A DNA stretch of 22,893 nucleotides from Burkholderiales bacterium (GCA_947462175.1 CANHOE010000005.1:1-22893), one strand, 5' to 3'; shown: positions 1-9,057, counted from the first letter of the stretch. Notes: generated by a model not told the origin, from the sequence alone. A program made the numbers and translations.

Positions 1-62
1 CCGTGCAAGGCAGCAAGCGCAACGCGGGCGAACTCCGGGGTGCCGGCGAACGCCAGCCTCAT
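1..62 (-). CDS. fmt: Methionyl-tRNA formyltransferase, N-terminal fragment (runs off window start)
   Basis: Only the first 20 codons lie in the window. The minus-strand reading from the ATG at 62 begins MRLAFAGTPEFA, which is the typical N-terminus of Fmt, the enzyme that formylates Met-tRNA(fMet) with 10-formyl-tetrahydrofolate. It starts 18 bp after the def stop on the same strand, the usual def-fmt arrangement, so the two are probably co-transcribed. No strong ribosome binding site is visible in the short gap. The identification rests on this short N-terminal match plus the def neighbour. The substrate tRNA of this enzyme, the initiator tRNA, is also present in the window at 22155-22231. 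Confidence 0.88.
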   Translation of the reverse strand, partial: MRLAFAGTPEFARVALAALH

Positions 63-80
63 GCGCGAAGTGACCCCGCT

Positions 81-590
81 TCAACGGTCGTCATCGCGCC
101 AGTGTTTCAGCATCTTGGTCTTGATGCGAGTGCGCTTGAGCGGACTCAGGTAATCGACGAAAACCTTGCCCATCAGGTGATCCATCTCGTGCTGAACGCA
201 CTTGGCCAGCAGGCCCTCGGCATCGAACTCCATCGGCTCACCATCGCGGCCCAGCGCACGCACGCGAACCTGGGCGGCTCGCGAGACTTTGTCGTAGACG
301 CTCGGCACCGACAGACAGCCTTCCTCATCGATCACCTGTTCCTGACTGATGAACAGCAACTCGGGATTGATCAGCACCAGCGGCTTGTTACGCGTATCCG
401 ACGTGTCGATGACCAGGACCCGCTCATGCACGTCGACCTGGCTGGCCGCGAGTCCGACACCATCGGCCTCATACATGGTCTCGATCATGTCGTCGACCAG
501 GCGGCGGATGCGGTCATCGACCTGCGCCACCGGTCTGGCAACGGTGTGCAAACGGGGGTCAGGGTAACGAAGGATGGTGAGCTTCGGCAT
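81..590 (-). CDS. def: Peptide deformylase
   Basis: A 169-residue protein that removes the formyl group from the N-terminal methionine of new polypeptides in the cytoplasm. All three family motifs are present: GVGLAASQ (residues 44-51), EGCLS with the metal-ligand Cys92, and QHEMDHLMG with metal-ligand His134 and His138 and catalytic Glu135. The length is normal for the family. I chose the ATG at 590 (MPKLTILRYPD) because it gives the canonical N-terminus; the longer reading to 731 adds a segment unlike any deformylase. No clear Shine-Dalgarno sequence precedes it. It lies just upstream of fmt on the same strand and is divergent from the LysM gene across a 185 bp gap. Confidence 0.96.
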   Translation of the reverse strand: MPKLTILRYPDPRLHTVARPVAQVDDRIRRLVDDMIETMYEADGVGLAASQVDVHERVLVIDTSDTRNKPLVLINPELLFISQEQVIDEEGCLSVPSVYDKVSRAAQVRVRALGRDGEPMEFDAEGLLAKCVQHEMDHLMGKVFVDYLSPLKRTRIKTKMLKHWRDDDR

Positions 591-775
591 GGGGTGTGGC
601 GGCCCGCTTTCGTTGCGACGGCAAGGGTTTGAAGGCAGAATCTTTGAGATCGATGAGGGATTTTCGCTGAATTCGCAGCCACTTTGGCCGATACGGAATA
701 GTGAGTGTTGCGTATCCTTTTCTCGGCCCACCCATGACGCGTTGCCAGCCGCGACCCGTTAGGAGACTTCTTCCC
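591..775. promoter_or_regulatory. Divergent intergenic region between def and the LysM gene
   Basis: This 185 bp gap separates two divergent transcription units and so must hold a start signal for each. It is noticeably more AT-rich around 640-720 than the neighbouring genes. I could not assign a convincing -35/-10 pair on either strand. The only clear signal is an AGGAGA ribosome binding site at 761-766, ahead of the plus-strand ATG at 776. Confidence 0.5.
761..766 (+). promoter_or_regulatory. Ribosome binding site that fixes the LysM gene start
   Basis: AGGAGA lies 9 bp before the ATG at 776. It selects this ATG over the in-frame upstream ATG at 701, and the resulting protein then begins with a proper signal peptide. 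Confidence 0.75.
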
Positions 776-1954
776 ATGACTCGACCCGTGATTTCTCTGC
801 CTGCCCAAAGTCCACGCCTGGCAGCCCTCGGTTTGTGCATGTCGATCACGCTGGGGGGCGTTGCTCCAGCCAGCGCGGAGCCGAGTTTTCCGATTTCCGC
901 TCAGCAGCGCGATACCGCGCAGAAGGTGGCCAGCGCTGGCGTCGCGCTGTCCGAATTGGCTCCCAACGCTCCCGAATCGCACACGGTGAAGTCCGGGGAC
1001 ACGCTCTGGGGCATTTCGGGCCTGTTCCTCAAGTCGCCTTGGCGGTGGCCTGAGTTGTGGGGCATGAACCTCGACCAGATTCGTAATCCTCATCTGATCT
1101 ATCCAGGGCAAGTTGTGTACCTCGACACTTCGGATGGCCGCGCCCGCCTGCGGCTGGGGCAGGCGGTCGATGGGGGCATGGTGAAGCTGTCCCCACAGGT
1201 TCGCTCATCGACCCTGGCCAACACGGCCATCACGTCGATTCCGTTCAACCTGATCGAGCCCTTCCTGAACGAAGCCGTGATTCTTGACGTCAACACGCTG
1301 GACGAAGCTCCGCGCATCGTCGCTACGCGGGAGGGTCGGGTGCTGATGGCGCGCGGCGACACGGCGTATGTGCGCGGGAATCTGGGCAAGGACACCGTGT
1401 TCCGCATCTTCCGCCAGGCGAAGGCACTGCGCGACCCAACGACCAAGGAAATACTCGGCTATGAGGCGCCGTACGTGGGAACAGCCGAGTTCGTGCGGTC
1501 TGGCGACCGCAGCCGCGTCGACGAAAAAGAATCCTCGGCTCCGGTGCCAGACAGCTTCATCGTGACCAGCATCCGGCAGGATGCCAACGTCGGTGACCGG
1601 CTCGCTCCGGTGACGGCACGCGAGTACAGCAACTACATGCCGCACGCTCCTCAGGGCGAGTTGGTCGGCCAGATCGTCTCGGTTTACGGTGAAGCGGTCA
1701 TGGCAGGACAGAACCAGATCGTCACCCTGAACCGCGGCAAGAGCGACGGCGTCGAGCGCGGCCACGTGCTGGCTTTATGGCAGGACGGCTCGGAGGTGAT
1801 CGATCGCACTGGCTCCGCCCCAACTCGCCTGAAACTGCCCGACGAGCGCCATGGCATGCTGTTCGTGTTCCAGGTCTTCGAACGCATGTCCTACGCACTG
1901 ATCCTGTCGGTGAAAGAACCTGTGAAGCCAGGCGACCGCTTCTCGCAGCCCTGA
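776..1954 (+). CDS. Exported LysM peptidoglycan-binding protein
   Basis: The protein has 392 residues. An N-terminal signal peptide is visible (hydrophobic stretch about residues 15-32, likely cut after the PASA at 31-34), so it should act in the periplasm or envelope. One LysM domain spans about residues 69-117 (HTVKSGDTLWGIS to the YPGQVVYLD end); such domains bind the glycan strand of peptidoglycan. The remaining 270 or so residues match no catalytic domain that I recognise. I know this kind of protein as a recurrent neighbour of dprA in Burkholderiales, where it is annotated only as LysM domain-containing. The stop is 38 bp before the dprA ATG, so the genes probably form one unit. I see no peptidase motif, so a structural or adaptor role in the cell wall is more likely than hydrolysis. 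Confidence 0.9.
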   Translation: MTRPVISLPAQSPRLAALGLCMSITLGGVAPASAEPSFPISAQQRDTAQKVASAGVALSELAPNAPESHTVKSGDTLWGISGLFLKSPWRWPELWGMNLDQIRNPHLIYPGQVVYLDTSDGRARLRLGQAVDGGMVKLSPQVRSSTLANTAITSIPFNLIEPFLNEAVILDVNTLDEAPRIVATREGRVLMARGDTAYVRGNLGKDTVFRIFRQAKALRDPTTKEILGYEAPYVGTAEFVRSGDRSRVDEKESSAPVPDSFIVTSIRQDANVGDRLAPVTAREYSNYMPHAPQGELVGQIVSVYGEAVMAGQNQIVTLNRGKSDGVERGHVLALWQDGSEVIDRTGSAPTRLKLPDERHGMLFVFQVFERMSYALILSVKEPVKPGDRFSQP

Positions 1955-1992
1955 ACGTTTGAGCAGGCACGGATCGGCGCGGCGTTGACGTG

Positions 1993-3099
1993 ATGGATCA
2001 CGACGAGCTGGCCGCTTGGCTGCGGCTGGTCGAAACGCCCAAGGTCGGTCGGGAGACTGCCCGCAAGTTGCTGGCCGCCTTCGGGTCACCGGAAGCGGCG
2101 CTGGCGGCCTCGTTCGACAGCCATTGCCGGGTGGTCAGTGAGTCAGCCGCATGCGCACTGATGGCGCCCCCGGCGGACTTCAACGCGCGGCTTGATCGCA
2201 CGTTGGCCTGGCTCATTGACACATCGGGTCACGCGGGTCGAACCGTTATCTCGCTTGGCGATCCTCGCTACCCGCAGGGTCTGCTTGACACCGCTGACCC
2301 GCCTTTGCTGCTGTACGCGCAGGGACGTGTCGACCTGTTGCAAACCGATGCGATCGCCATCGTCGGCAGCCGCAACCCAACGCCGCAAGGCACATTGAAT
2401 GCGCGGGATTTCGCCCGTGCCCTCGGCGAGGCAGGCTGGGTCGTGGTGTCGGGGCTCGCGCTCGGCGTAGATGGGGCTGCTCATGAAGGTGCCTTGGCGG
2501 CAGGGGCCGGAACGATCGCAGTGGTCGGCACCGGGCTCGACCGGGTGTACCCGAAGCGCCACCTCGATCTGGCACACCGCATCGCCCGCGACGGCTTGAT
2601 GCTCAGCGAGTACGCTCTCGGCACACCAGCGCTGGCACCGCACTTTCCGCAGCGCAACCGGCTGATCGCCGGGATGAGCCGCGGTACGCTGGTGGTGGAG
2701 GCGGCCTTGCAATCGGGCTCACTGATCACCGCGCGAATGGCTCTGGAAGCTGGGCGTGAGGTGTTGGCCATACCCGGTTCGATCCACTCCCCCCAGTCGC
2801 GCGGCTGCCATGCCCTGATCAAGCAAGGGGCCAAGCTGGTCGAGTCGGCCGGTGACGTGCTCGATGAATTGCCCTCACAGTCGGCGGCGCGCCCACGTGC
2901 TGCAAGCGAAGTGCCTGATTCAGGGGCCGGCGATCCGCTGTTGGCTGCCATGGGCTACGAACTGATGTCGCTTGACACACTGGTTGCGCGCACCGGCTGG
3001 TCGGCGCACGCACTGAACATCCGGCTCCTCGACCTGGAGTTGAGCGGCCAGGTGGCGCGACTGCCCGGTCAGCTTTTCCAGCGTATTGCAACGACCTGA
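1993..3099 (+). CDS. dprA: DNA-processing protein DprA (Smf)
   Basis: DprA binds incoming single-stranded DNA during natural transformation and loads RecA. The 368-residue product has an N-terminal helical segment (about 1-85), the Rossmann-like DNA-binding core (about 85-291) and a C-terminal winged helix (about 310-368). Family signatures are clear: GSRNPTPQG near 125-133, SGLALGVDGAAHEGAL near 153-168, VVGTGLDRVYPKRH near 177-190, FPQRNRLIAGMSRG near 218-231, and IPGSIHSPQSRG near 260-271. A GTG codon sits directly before the ATG in frame, so the true start may be 1990 or 1993. It lies between the LysM gene and smg on the same strand. Its presence suggests competence potential but does not prove it. 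Confidence 0.95.
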   Translation: MDHDELAAWLRLVETPKVGRETARKLLAAFGSPEAALAASFDSHCRVVSESAACALMAPPADFNARLDRTLAWLIDTSGHAGRTVISLGDPRYPQGLLDTADPPLLLYAQGRVDLLQTDAIAIVGSRNPTPQGTLNARDFARALGEAGWVVVSGLALGVDGAAHEGALAAGAGTIAVVGTGLDRVYPKRHLDLAHRIARDGLMLSEYALGTPALAPHFPQRNRLIAGMSRGTLVVEAALQSGSLITARMALEAGREVLAIPGSIHSPQSRGCHALIKQGAKLVESAGDVLDELPSQSAARPRAASEVPDSGAGDPLLAAMGYELMSLDTLVARTGWSAHALNIRLLDLELSGQVARLPGQLFQRIATT

Positions 3100-3140
3100 A
3101 TGCCGCCCGACGAGCTCGATCGCTCGGGTATCATCGATTC

Positions 3141-3593
3141 ATGTTCGATGTGCTTGTGTATTTGTACGAGAACTACTGGCGCCCGGATGCGTGTCCGGAT
3201 CACGCCCAGTTGACTCGAAAGCTCTCGTCGGTCGGCTTCGAGTCCGACGAGATCAAGGAGGCCTTGTCGTGGCTCGACGGGCTGGCAACGGCGGCAGAGT
3301 CGTACGTTGGCGAACAAGGCGAGCGCAGCCTGCGCGTGTATTCACCAGCGGAACAAGAACACTTGGGCGAGGTTTCGATAGGCTTTGTCAGCTTCCTCGA
3401 ATCTGCTGGCGTATTGCCGCCCCCGATGCGCGAGATGGTGATTGATCGTGCCAGCGCGATCCCCGGCGGCCCGCTCGACCTGGAAGACCTGAAGATCATC
3501 GTGTTGATGGTCTTCTGGAGCCTGGGCGAAGAGCCCGATGCACTGATCCTCGACGAACTGTTCGTCGACGAAGAGGACAGGCTGATTCACTGA
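3141..3593 (+). CDS. smg: Smg family protein (DUF494)
   Basis: A 150-residue cytoplasmic protein that begins MFDVLVYLYENY, the characteristic start of the Smg/DUF494 family, with the usual length for the family. The sequence is acidic, without signal peptide or membrane segment. The family is found in beta- and gammaproteobacteria next to dprA (smf), as here; its biochemical role is not established. The gene starts 41 bp after the dprA stop. No Shine-Dalgarno sequence precedes the ATG, whereas a TATCAT box lies 6 bp upstream, which opens the possibility of a leaderless transcript. Its 3' end faces the convergent DUF1631 gene across a strong hairpin. Confidence 0.93.
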   Translation: MFDVLVYLYENYWRPDACPDHAQLTRKLSSVGFESDEIKEALSWLDGLATAAESYVGEQGERSLRVYSPAEQEHLGEVSIGFVSFLESAGVLPPPMREMVIDRASAIPGGPLDLEDLKIIVLMVFWSLGEEPDALILDELFVDEEDRLIH

Positions 3594-3616
3594 CCAGCTC
3601 CCTCACGCCCAAGCGC

Positions 3617-3643
3617 AACAAGCCGCCGAATGGCGGCTTGTTT
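3617..3643. terminator. Bidirectional intrinsic terminator between smg and the DUF1631 gene
   Basis: A perfect 11 bp inverted repeat (AACAAGCCGCC, loop GAAT, GGCGGCTTGTT) is followed on the plus strand by a short T-rich run. It lies 23 bp after the smg stop and 10 bp beyond the convergent DUF1631 stop, so it can close both units. The T-tract is better on the plus strand than on the minus strand. Confidence 0.85.
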
Positions 3644-3653
3644 CATCCGGGGA

Positions 3654-5999
3654 TCAATTCAGCAGACGGCTCGGATCTACATCCAGCTTGGCGAGCGCGG
3701 TGCGTGTAGCCCGAACCGTCAGCGATTCGTCCTGCACCGGCACCAGCAAGCCGGCCTGAAGGAAGGCCGCGAGCCGCTGCTGCTGGAAGAGGATGCCGCG
3801 ACCTTGCGGCGTCACGAACAATGTCAATTGCCGGCGCATGCCCTGCCACGCCAACTGCACCGACTCGTTGCGTTCACGGTAGTCCAGCATGTACCAGCCG
3901 CCAACCTGCAGCTCCCGCGCCCATGCCGCCATGGCCGGGGTCGGCATGGAGCCGCCGGCGTTGACGACCTCGAGCTCATTGCTTTCGTGGCCGGAGAGAT
4001 CGAGAACCAGCGACTCATCGATCTCCATGTCGTCGGCGTCGGGCAGCAGCTCTTCCAGCGTCTCCAGGCGCGCCATCAGCTGCTCGAGGCGGTCTTTTGG
4101 AATCGACGCCGTGCGCGCGGTGAATGCCGCGGCCAGCGAGGTATTGAGGCGCTGGATGTGCTCGTCCTGTGCCCCGGCACCGACACCGGCGCCTTGCATG
4201 CCTTCGCGCAGGATCTTCAGCAACGGCGGCAAGCGGCGGATCACGTCGGCTCGTTCGTCACGCGACACCTTGGCACTCGCCGACCAGATCAAATCGGCTG
4301 CCGCGCGCTTCATTTCCTTGATCTCTTCGCCACCCAGACCGGATTTGACCGCGGTCATCGCCAGCACGTCGGCCCAGACCTGGAACAGGAATTCGCGCAC
4401 CCCTTCGGGCACTGGCACCTCGTTGAGCATCTTGCGCAACTCGATCGTGTACTGGATGGCCAAGGTCTCGCGCTGCTCAACCTGCTGCGCCAGCGAGACA
4501 CCTTTGCGCGATGCCTCGTTCTCGTTCTTGAAGTAGTGCTCGAGGAAGCGCTCGAATTCGGTCAGCACCGTCTGGAACACCCTGCGGCCCGTGTCCGGAT
4601 AGGCTTCGACGACCTGTACCACGCGCTTGATCTCCTTCTCAACGGCACCTCCGGACACCCGGGTACTGTGCGCGTCGAAGCCCATCACGCAGGCGCCCAT
4701 GCGATCGATCAGCCGACGCGCCGGGTGATCGGTGGTGGCGAAGAAATCAGGCTCGCCGACGGCCACCCGCAGCACCGGCATCTGCAGTCGCGCGAACCAT
4801 ACACGCACCGAGGCAGGAATGCGCTCCTCGGTGAGGATGCTCTGGAACAGCAAGGCCACCACTTCGATCGTCGCGCGCTCGCCGGGCGATGCAGCGGCCG
4901 CCTTCAAAGCCTGCTTGCGCTGGTGCAACTCCTCCAGCATGGCCGGCGTGCTGACCGGACCAGCGGCATAGCGTCCACCAGAGTCGGGCGTCAACCGCAG
5001 TGCAATGCCTTGCTGCGCACTTGTGATTGCCGCGTCCAGAGCGGGAGAGGCCTGGCCATGCACCGTGCGGGCGAACTCTGGCAGCTGACGACCGATCAGC
5101 CGGTTCAGACGGCCGAGCACCGCGTCGGCATGGTCGGATCCGCCACGAACGAGAGACCCCACCCGGCTCATCAGGCGGGTTTCCTGAGCAGGCCCATTCG
5201 GCAGGGGACTGTAGTGACTGGCACGCGGCTCAGCCAGGCTGCCACGAACCGTGGGATCACCTGCGTTATCGCGCGCCGCCGCGCCGCCCGAACCGGCGGA
5301 GGCCAGCGTGCCCGAGTGCGTGTTGACGAACGCTGCGTTGCGCGAACGGCGAATGAACGGGCGCAGATCGATCTCGGGCAGCACCCGCTGCTGGATCAGC
5401 ATGCGGTTCGCCTCGTGATAAGCCTCTTCGTTGAAGTGCGCAAACTCCTCGTGCAGCACGCCCTGCAGCGTACGCCAGGTCTCGTGGCTCAGGCCTGCCG
5501 AGCGCCAGGAGTTGATCGCAATGCGAGCCAGCACGTGCGGGCGCAGGATGTCGTTGGCATCAAGTTCATCGCGGCCTTCGAGCAGCGTCATGCGCGAGCG
5601 CAGGTCGGTGAACTCCCAGGACGCGCGGTCCATCACTGCCAAGGCAAGGCGGGAACTGAGGATCTCGCCTTCGATGGTTTCGTTATCGACCAGGCTGAAG
5701 TTCTGTCGGTCGCCGAGCATCGGCAGATCGTTCGGTCGAGTCGCCGATACGACGCCGCTGCTCAGCGCGCCCCGAAGCATGGAGATCGTGCCTTGCAGCC
5801 AGAAGCCCGCAGCGTTCTTCAGGTCTTCGACCGCATCACGGCGACGCATCAGTGTGGCCGGATCAGCCACTTGCCCCAGCAGCAGACGCGCTCCCTGATC
5901 AACAGCCTGGACCACTCCCGGCATGCCGTTGAGCAACCCTTCGACGTACGCACGGCGGGCCTGGGTGGCCTGGGCCAGTGAGTGGGCCGTGGACGCCAT
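3654..5999 (-). CDS. DUF1631 family protein, function unknown
   Basis: A 781-residue protein that I recognise as a DUF1631 member, common in Burkholderiales. It is mostly predicted helix, rich in charged residues, with no signal peptide and no membrane segment, so probably cytoplasmic. The last 120 or so residues contain a beta-rich stretch (GGWYMLDYRE, then QLTLFVTPQGRGILF) that may form a small separate barrel-like domain. The ATG at 5999 gives MASTAHSLAQ; the reading could extend to 6125 but would then overlap secF by many codons, so the shorter start is preferred. The ribosome binding site is weak. The gene lies 38 bp after secF on the same strand and ends at the 3617 hairpin, which suggests read-through from the sec genes. 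Homologues are sometimes labelled thymidine phosphorylase; I see no support for that. Confidence 0.85.
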   Translation of the reverse strand: MASTAHSLAQATQARRAYVEGLLNGMPGVVQAVDQGARLLLGQVADPATLMRRRDAVEDLKNAAGFWLQGTISMLRGALSSGVVSATRPNDLPMLGDRQNFSLVDNETIEGEILSSRLALAVMDRASWEFTDLRSRMTLLEGRDELDANDILRPHVLARIAINSWRSAGLSHETWRTLQGVLHEEFAHFNEEAYHEANRMLIQQRVLPEIDLRPFIRRSRNAAFVNTHSGTLASAGSGGAAARDNAGDPTVRGSLAEPRASHYSPLPNGPAQETRLMSRVGSLVRGGSDHADAVLGRLNRLIGRQLPEFARTVHGQASPALDAAITSAQQGIALRLTPDSGGRYAAGPVSTPAMLEELHQRKQALKAAAASPGERATIEVVALLFQSILTEERIPASVRVWFARLQMPVLRVAVGEPDFFATTDHPARRLIDRMGACVMGFDAHSTRVSGGAVEKEIKRVVQVVEAYPDTGRRVFQTVLTEFERFLEHYFKNENEASRKGVSLAQQVEQRETLAIQYTIELRKMLNEVPVPEGVREFLFQVWADVLAMTAVKSGLGGEEIKEMKRAAADLIWSASAKVSRDERADVIRRLPPLLKILREGMQGAGVGAGAQDEHIQRLNTSLAAAFTARTASIPKDRLEQLMARLETLEELLPDADDMEIDESLVLDLSGHESNELEVVNAGGSMPTPAMAAWARELQVGGWYMLDYRERNESVQLAWQGMRRQLTLFVTPQGRGILFQQQRLAAFLQAGLLVPVQDESLTVRATRTALAKLDVDPSRLLN

Positions 6000-6037
6000 G
6001 GGTTCGTGTGGGTTGCGCAGCGGGATTCGAAACGACT

Positions 6038-7069
6038 CTACACCACGGCCCCAGCGTTTGGATCGTCCGGGTCGAGCTCCTTGCCGGAAGCCTTGATCAG
6101 GTCTTCTCGCTTCACGCCCAGCCACATCGCAATGGCAGCAGCAACGAACACTGATGAATAGATGCCGAACAGGATGCCGATGGTCAGCGCGACGGCGAAG
6201 TAGTGGAGGGTCGGGCCGCCGAAGATCAGCATCGATACCACCATCATCAAGGTGCTGCCGTGGGTGATGATCGTGCGGCTGATGGTGCTGGTGATGGCGT
6301 GGTCGATCACCTGAGGCGTAGTCAGTTTGCGGTACTTGCGGAAGGACTCTCGGATACGGTCAAAGATCACCACCGATTCGTTGACCGAATAGCCGAGCAC
6401 GGCCAGCACGGCCGCCAGCACCGACAGCGAGAACTCCCACTGGAAGAAGGCGAAGAACCCGACGATGATGATCACGTCGTGGAGGTTGGCGATGATGCCG
6501 GCGACCGAGAACTTCCATTCGAAGCGCACGGCCAGATACAACATGATGCCGGCGATCGTCACCGCCAGCGCGAGTGCACCGTCACGCGCCAGCTCTGACC
6601 CGACGGACGGTCCGACAAACTCGCTGCGCTGCAGCTTGACCTTCTCGGCGCCGACCTCGCCGCACACCGGTGCAGTGGTCTGGGCGCCTTTGTCGGAAGT
6701 AACCTGCTGGGTAGTGACCGTGGCACCTTCGGCCTGGCAAAGCGCACCAAAGACGCGTGACACCACCTCGGCCTGTTTCACGTCACCGCGCACCGGCAGG
6801 CGGATCAGCACATCTCGGGACGTACCGAAGTTCTGCACCTGCACCTCGCCAAACTTGAGCGATTCGACGGTGCTGCGCACGCGGTTGATATCGGCGGGCT
6901 GCGCATAGGCCACTTCGACCACGGTGCCACCGGTGAACTCGATCGAGAAATGCAGCCCCCGGGTCGCGATGAAGAACACTGCTGCGACAAAGGTCAGCGC
7001 CGAAATCACGTTCAGCACCAGCGCATGGCGCATGAAGGGGATGTCGCGTCGGATCCTGAAAAACTCCAT
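6038..7069 (-). CDS. secF: Protein translocase subunit SecF
   Basis: SecF works with SecD and YajC at the SecYEG channel, using the proton gradient to pull exported proteins through on the periplasmic side. The 343-residue protein has TM1 at about 15-37, the family motif EFTGGT (44-49) at the start of the periplasmic domain, then a C-terminal bundle of five membrane helices from about 163 to 318. The conserved VIFDRIRE lies at 234-241. The periplasmic loop contains an extra stretch around residues 111-145 with two cysteines (111 and 136). An AGGAG site is placed well before the ATG at 7069. It begins 14 bp after the secD stop, so the two are co-translated from one message. Confidence 0.97.
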   Translation of the reverse strand: MEFFRIRRDIPFMRHALVLNVISALTFVAAVFFIATRGLHFSIEFTGGTVVEVAYAQPADINRVRSTVESLKFGEVQVQNFGTSRDVLIRLPVRGDVKQAEVVSRVFGALCQAEGATVTTQQVTSDKGAQTTAPVCGEVGAEKVKLQRSEFVGPSVGSELARDGALALAVTIAGIMLYLAVRFEWKFSVAGIIANLHDVIIIVGFFAFFQWEFSLSVLAAVLAVLGYSVNESVVIFDRIRESFRKYRKLTTPQVIDHAITSTISRTIITHGSTLMMVVSMLIFGGPTLHYFAVALTIGILFGIYSSVFVAAAIAMWLGVKREDLIKASGKELDPDDPNAGAVV

Positions 7070-7083
7070 GGTCAGCTCCTTTG

Positions 7084-8961
7084 TCAGCGCTTGGCGCCGA
7101 CGTCAGCGGCGGGTTTCCATACCTGCCCGATGGACACGCCCTTGAGCTTCTTCTGCCGCCCGTACCAGAGGTTGACCAGCCCGCGCGAGAACACCACCGC
7201 GGAGAACATCGAGGTCAGGATGCCCAGGCAGTGCACAACCGCGAAGCCGCGCACCGGCCCGGACCCGAAGGCCAGCAGCGCCAGGCCCGCGATCAGCGTG
7301 GTGACGTTCGAATCGAGGATGGTGGCGAAGGCGCGCTCGTAGCCGTTGTGGATCGCCACCTGCGGCGAGGCGCCACTGCGCAGTTCCTCGCGCACCCGCT
7401 CGTTGATCAGCACATTGGCATCAATCGCCATGCCCAGCGTGAGTGCGATCGCTGCCATGCCCGGCAGTGTCAGGCTGGCCTGCAACATCGACAGCACCGA
7501 CACCAGCAGCAGCAGGTTGAACGCCAGCGCCAGGGTCGAGATCATTCCAAACAGCATGTAGTACAGACACATGAACACCGCAATGGCCGTAAAGCCATAC
7601 AACACGCTGTTGAACCCTTTCGAAATGTTGTCGGCCCCCAGGCTCGGACCGATCGTGCGCTCCTCGATGATCTCCATCGGCGCTGCCAGCGATCCGGACC
7701 GCAGCAGCAGCGAAGTGTCGGCGGCCTCGGCGGTGGTCATCCGCCCCGAGATCTGCACGCGACCACCACCGATCTCGGCACGGATCACCGGCGCGGTGAC
7801 AACTTCGCCTTTGCCCTTCTCGAACAGCAGGATCGCCATGCGCTTGCCGATGTTCTCGCGTGTCACGTCCTTGAAGATGCGCGCGCCTTTCGCGTCCAGC
7901 GTGAGGTTGACAGTCGGTTCCTGCGTCTGCCCGTCAAAGCCGGCCTGTGCATCGGTCAGGTTCTCGCCCGTCAACACCACCTGTCGCTTGACGATGAGGG
8001 CGACGCCATTGCGCTCGGTGTAGCGCTCGGTACCGAACGGAACCGGGCCGGTGCCAGCGGCTGCAGCGGCCGCTTCGGTGCTTTCGTCGACCATGCGCAC
8101 TTCCAGGGTGGCGGTGCGGCCGATGATGTCCTTGGCCTTGGCGGTGTCCTGCACACCGGGCAGCTGGACCACCACACGATCGATGCCCTGTTGCTGGATC
8201 ACCGGTTCCGACACGCCGAGTTCATTGACCCGGTTGTGCAGCGTGGTGATGTTCTGCTTGACCGCAGCTTCCTGCACCAGCCGCGAGGCCGCTGGCTTCA
8301 ACACGCCGACCAGCTTGATGTCGGCGCCGTCAGGCGTTTCAGTCCATTGAAGATCTCGCTGCTCGTCTTCCAGCAGACCGCGCGCCGCGGTGAATGTCTC
8401 GCGGTCGCGAAAGCGGACCGTCACTGAATCGCCCTCGCGCACGATCCCAGCATGGCGCAGGTTCTTGTCTCGAAGCAACTGGCGCACGTCGCCGGTCAGT
8501 GATTCGGCTTTCTTCGTCAAGGCCGACTTCATGTCGACCTGCATCAGGAAGTGAACACCGCCGCGCAGATCGAGCCCCAGCGACATCGGCAGCGCATGAA
8601 CCGCAGTCAGCCAGTGCGGGGAGCGCGACAGAAGGTTCAAAGCGACGATATAGCTCGGATCCGCCGGGTCCGGGTTCAGTGCCTTGACGATGGTGTCCTT
8701 GGCCTTGATCTGCGTATCGGTGTCACCAAAGCGAGCCTTGACCGAATTGCCTTCGAACTGCACAAAGTCGGCTTTCAGGCCGGCCTGCGTCAACGCCTCG
8801 TCCACGCGGGTGGCGACGCTGCTGTCGATCTTCAAGGTGGCGCGACCACTGCTGACCTGCACCGCGGGGGCCTCGCCGAACAGGTTCGGCAGGGTGTAGA
8901 TCAGGCCGATCAACAAGGCCACCAGCAGGATCGCGTACTTCCAGAGGGGATAGCGGTTCAT
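7084..8961 (-). CDS. secD: Protein translocase subunit SecD
   Basis: SecD is the larger half of the SecDF export motor in the inner membrane. The 625-residue product has an N-terminal membrane helix (about 8-27), a large periplasmic region with the DLRGG motif at 131-135, and a C-terminal bundle of membrane helices from about 448 to 600. The conserved AIDANVLINERVREE lies at 512-526, including Asp514, which corresponds to the essential TM4 aspartate of the family. The length is normal. An alanine-rich insert (about 297-305) separates two periplasmic subdomains. It follows yajC after a 96 bp gap and precedes secF by 14 bp. Confidence 0.97.
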   Translation of the reverse strand: MNRYPLWKYAILLVALLIGLIYTLPNLFGEAPAVQVSSGRATLKIDSSVATRVDEALTQAGLKADFVQFEGNSVKARFGDTDTQIKAKDTIVKALNPDPADPSYIVALNLLSRSPHWLTAVHALPMSLGLDLRGGVHFLMQVDMKSALTKKAESLTGDVRQLLRDKNLRHAGIVREGDSVTVRFRDRETFTAARGLLEDEQRDLQWTETPDGADIKLVGVLKPAASRLVQEAAVKQNITTLHNRVNELGVSEPVIQQQGIDRVVVQLPGVQDTAKAKDIIGRTATLEVRMVDESTEAAAAAAGTGPVPFGTERYTERNGVALIVKRQVVLTGENLTDAQAGFDGQTQEPTVNLTLDAKGARIFKDVTRENIGKRMAILLFEKGKGEVVTAPVIRAEIGGGRVQISGRMTTAEAADTSLLLRSGSLAAPMEIIEERTIGPSLGADNISKGFNSVLYGFTAIAVFMCLYYMLFGMISTLALAFNLLLLVSVLSMLQASLTLPGMAAIALTLGMAIDANVLINERVREELRSGASPQVAIHNGYERAFATILDSNVTTLIAGLALLAFGSGPVRGFAVVHCLGILTSMFSAVVFSRGLVNLWYGRQKKLKGVSIGQVWKPAADVGAKR

Positions 8962-9057
8962 GAGGCCTTTCTGGCGATCGATCGACTGCCGGCCTGCAAG
9001 CTGCCGGCGAAGTGATAGGGTGGGCGCATCGGCAACGCAGAAGCCCGCGTCACACGA

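Noticed and set aside
3630..5981. Very long plus-strand open frame of about 780 codons opposite the DUF1631 gene
   Set aside because: It is rich in His, Arg, Gln and Leu with no domain, the typical antisense shadow of a high-GC gene; the minus-strand protein is a recognisable family.
3654..5999. Thymidine phosphorylase label sometimes attached to DUF1631 proteins
   Set aside because: No phosphorylase motif or glycine-rich phosphate site is visible, and the length and composition do not fit.
7081..8427. Long plus-strand open frame opposite secD
   Set aside because: Same antisense composition; secD is complete and conserved over the same interval.
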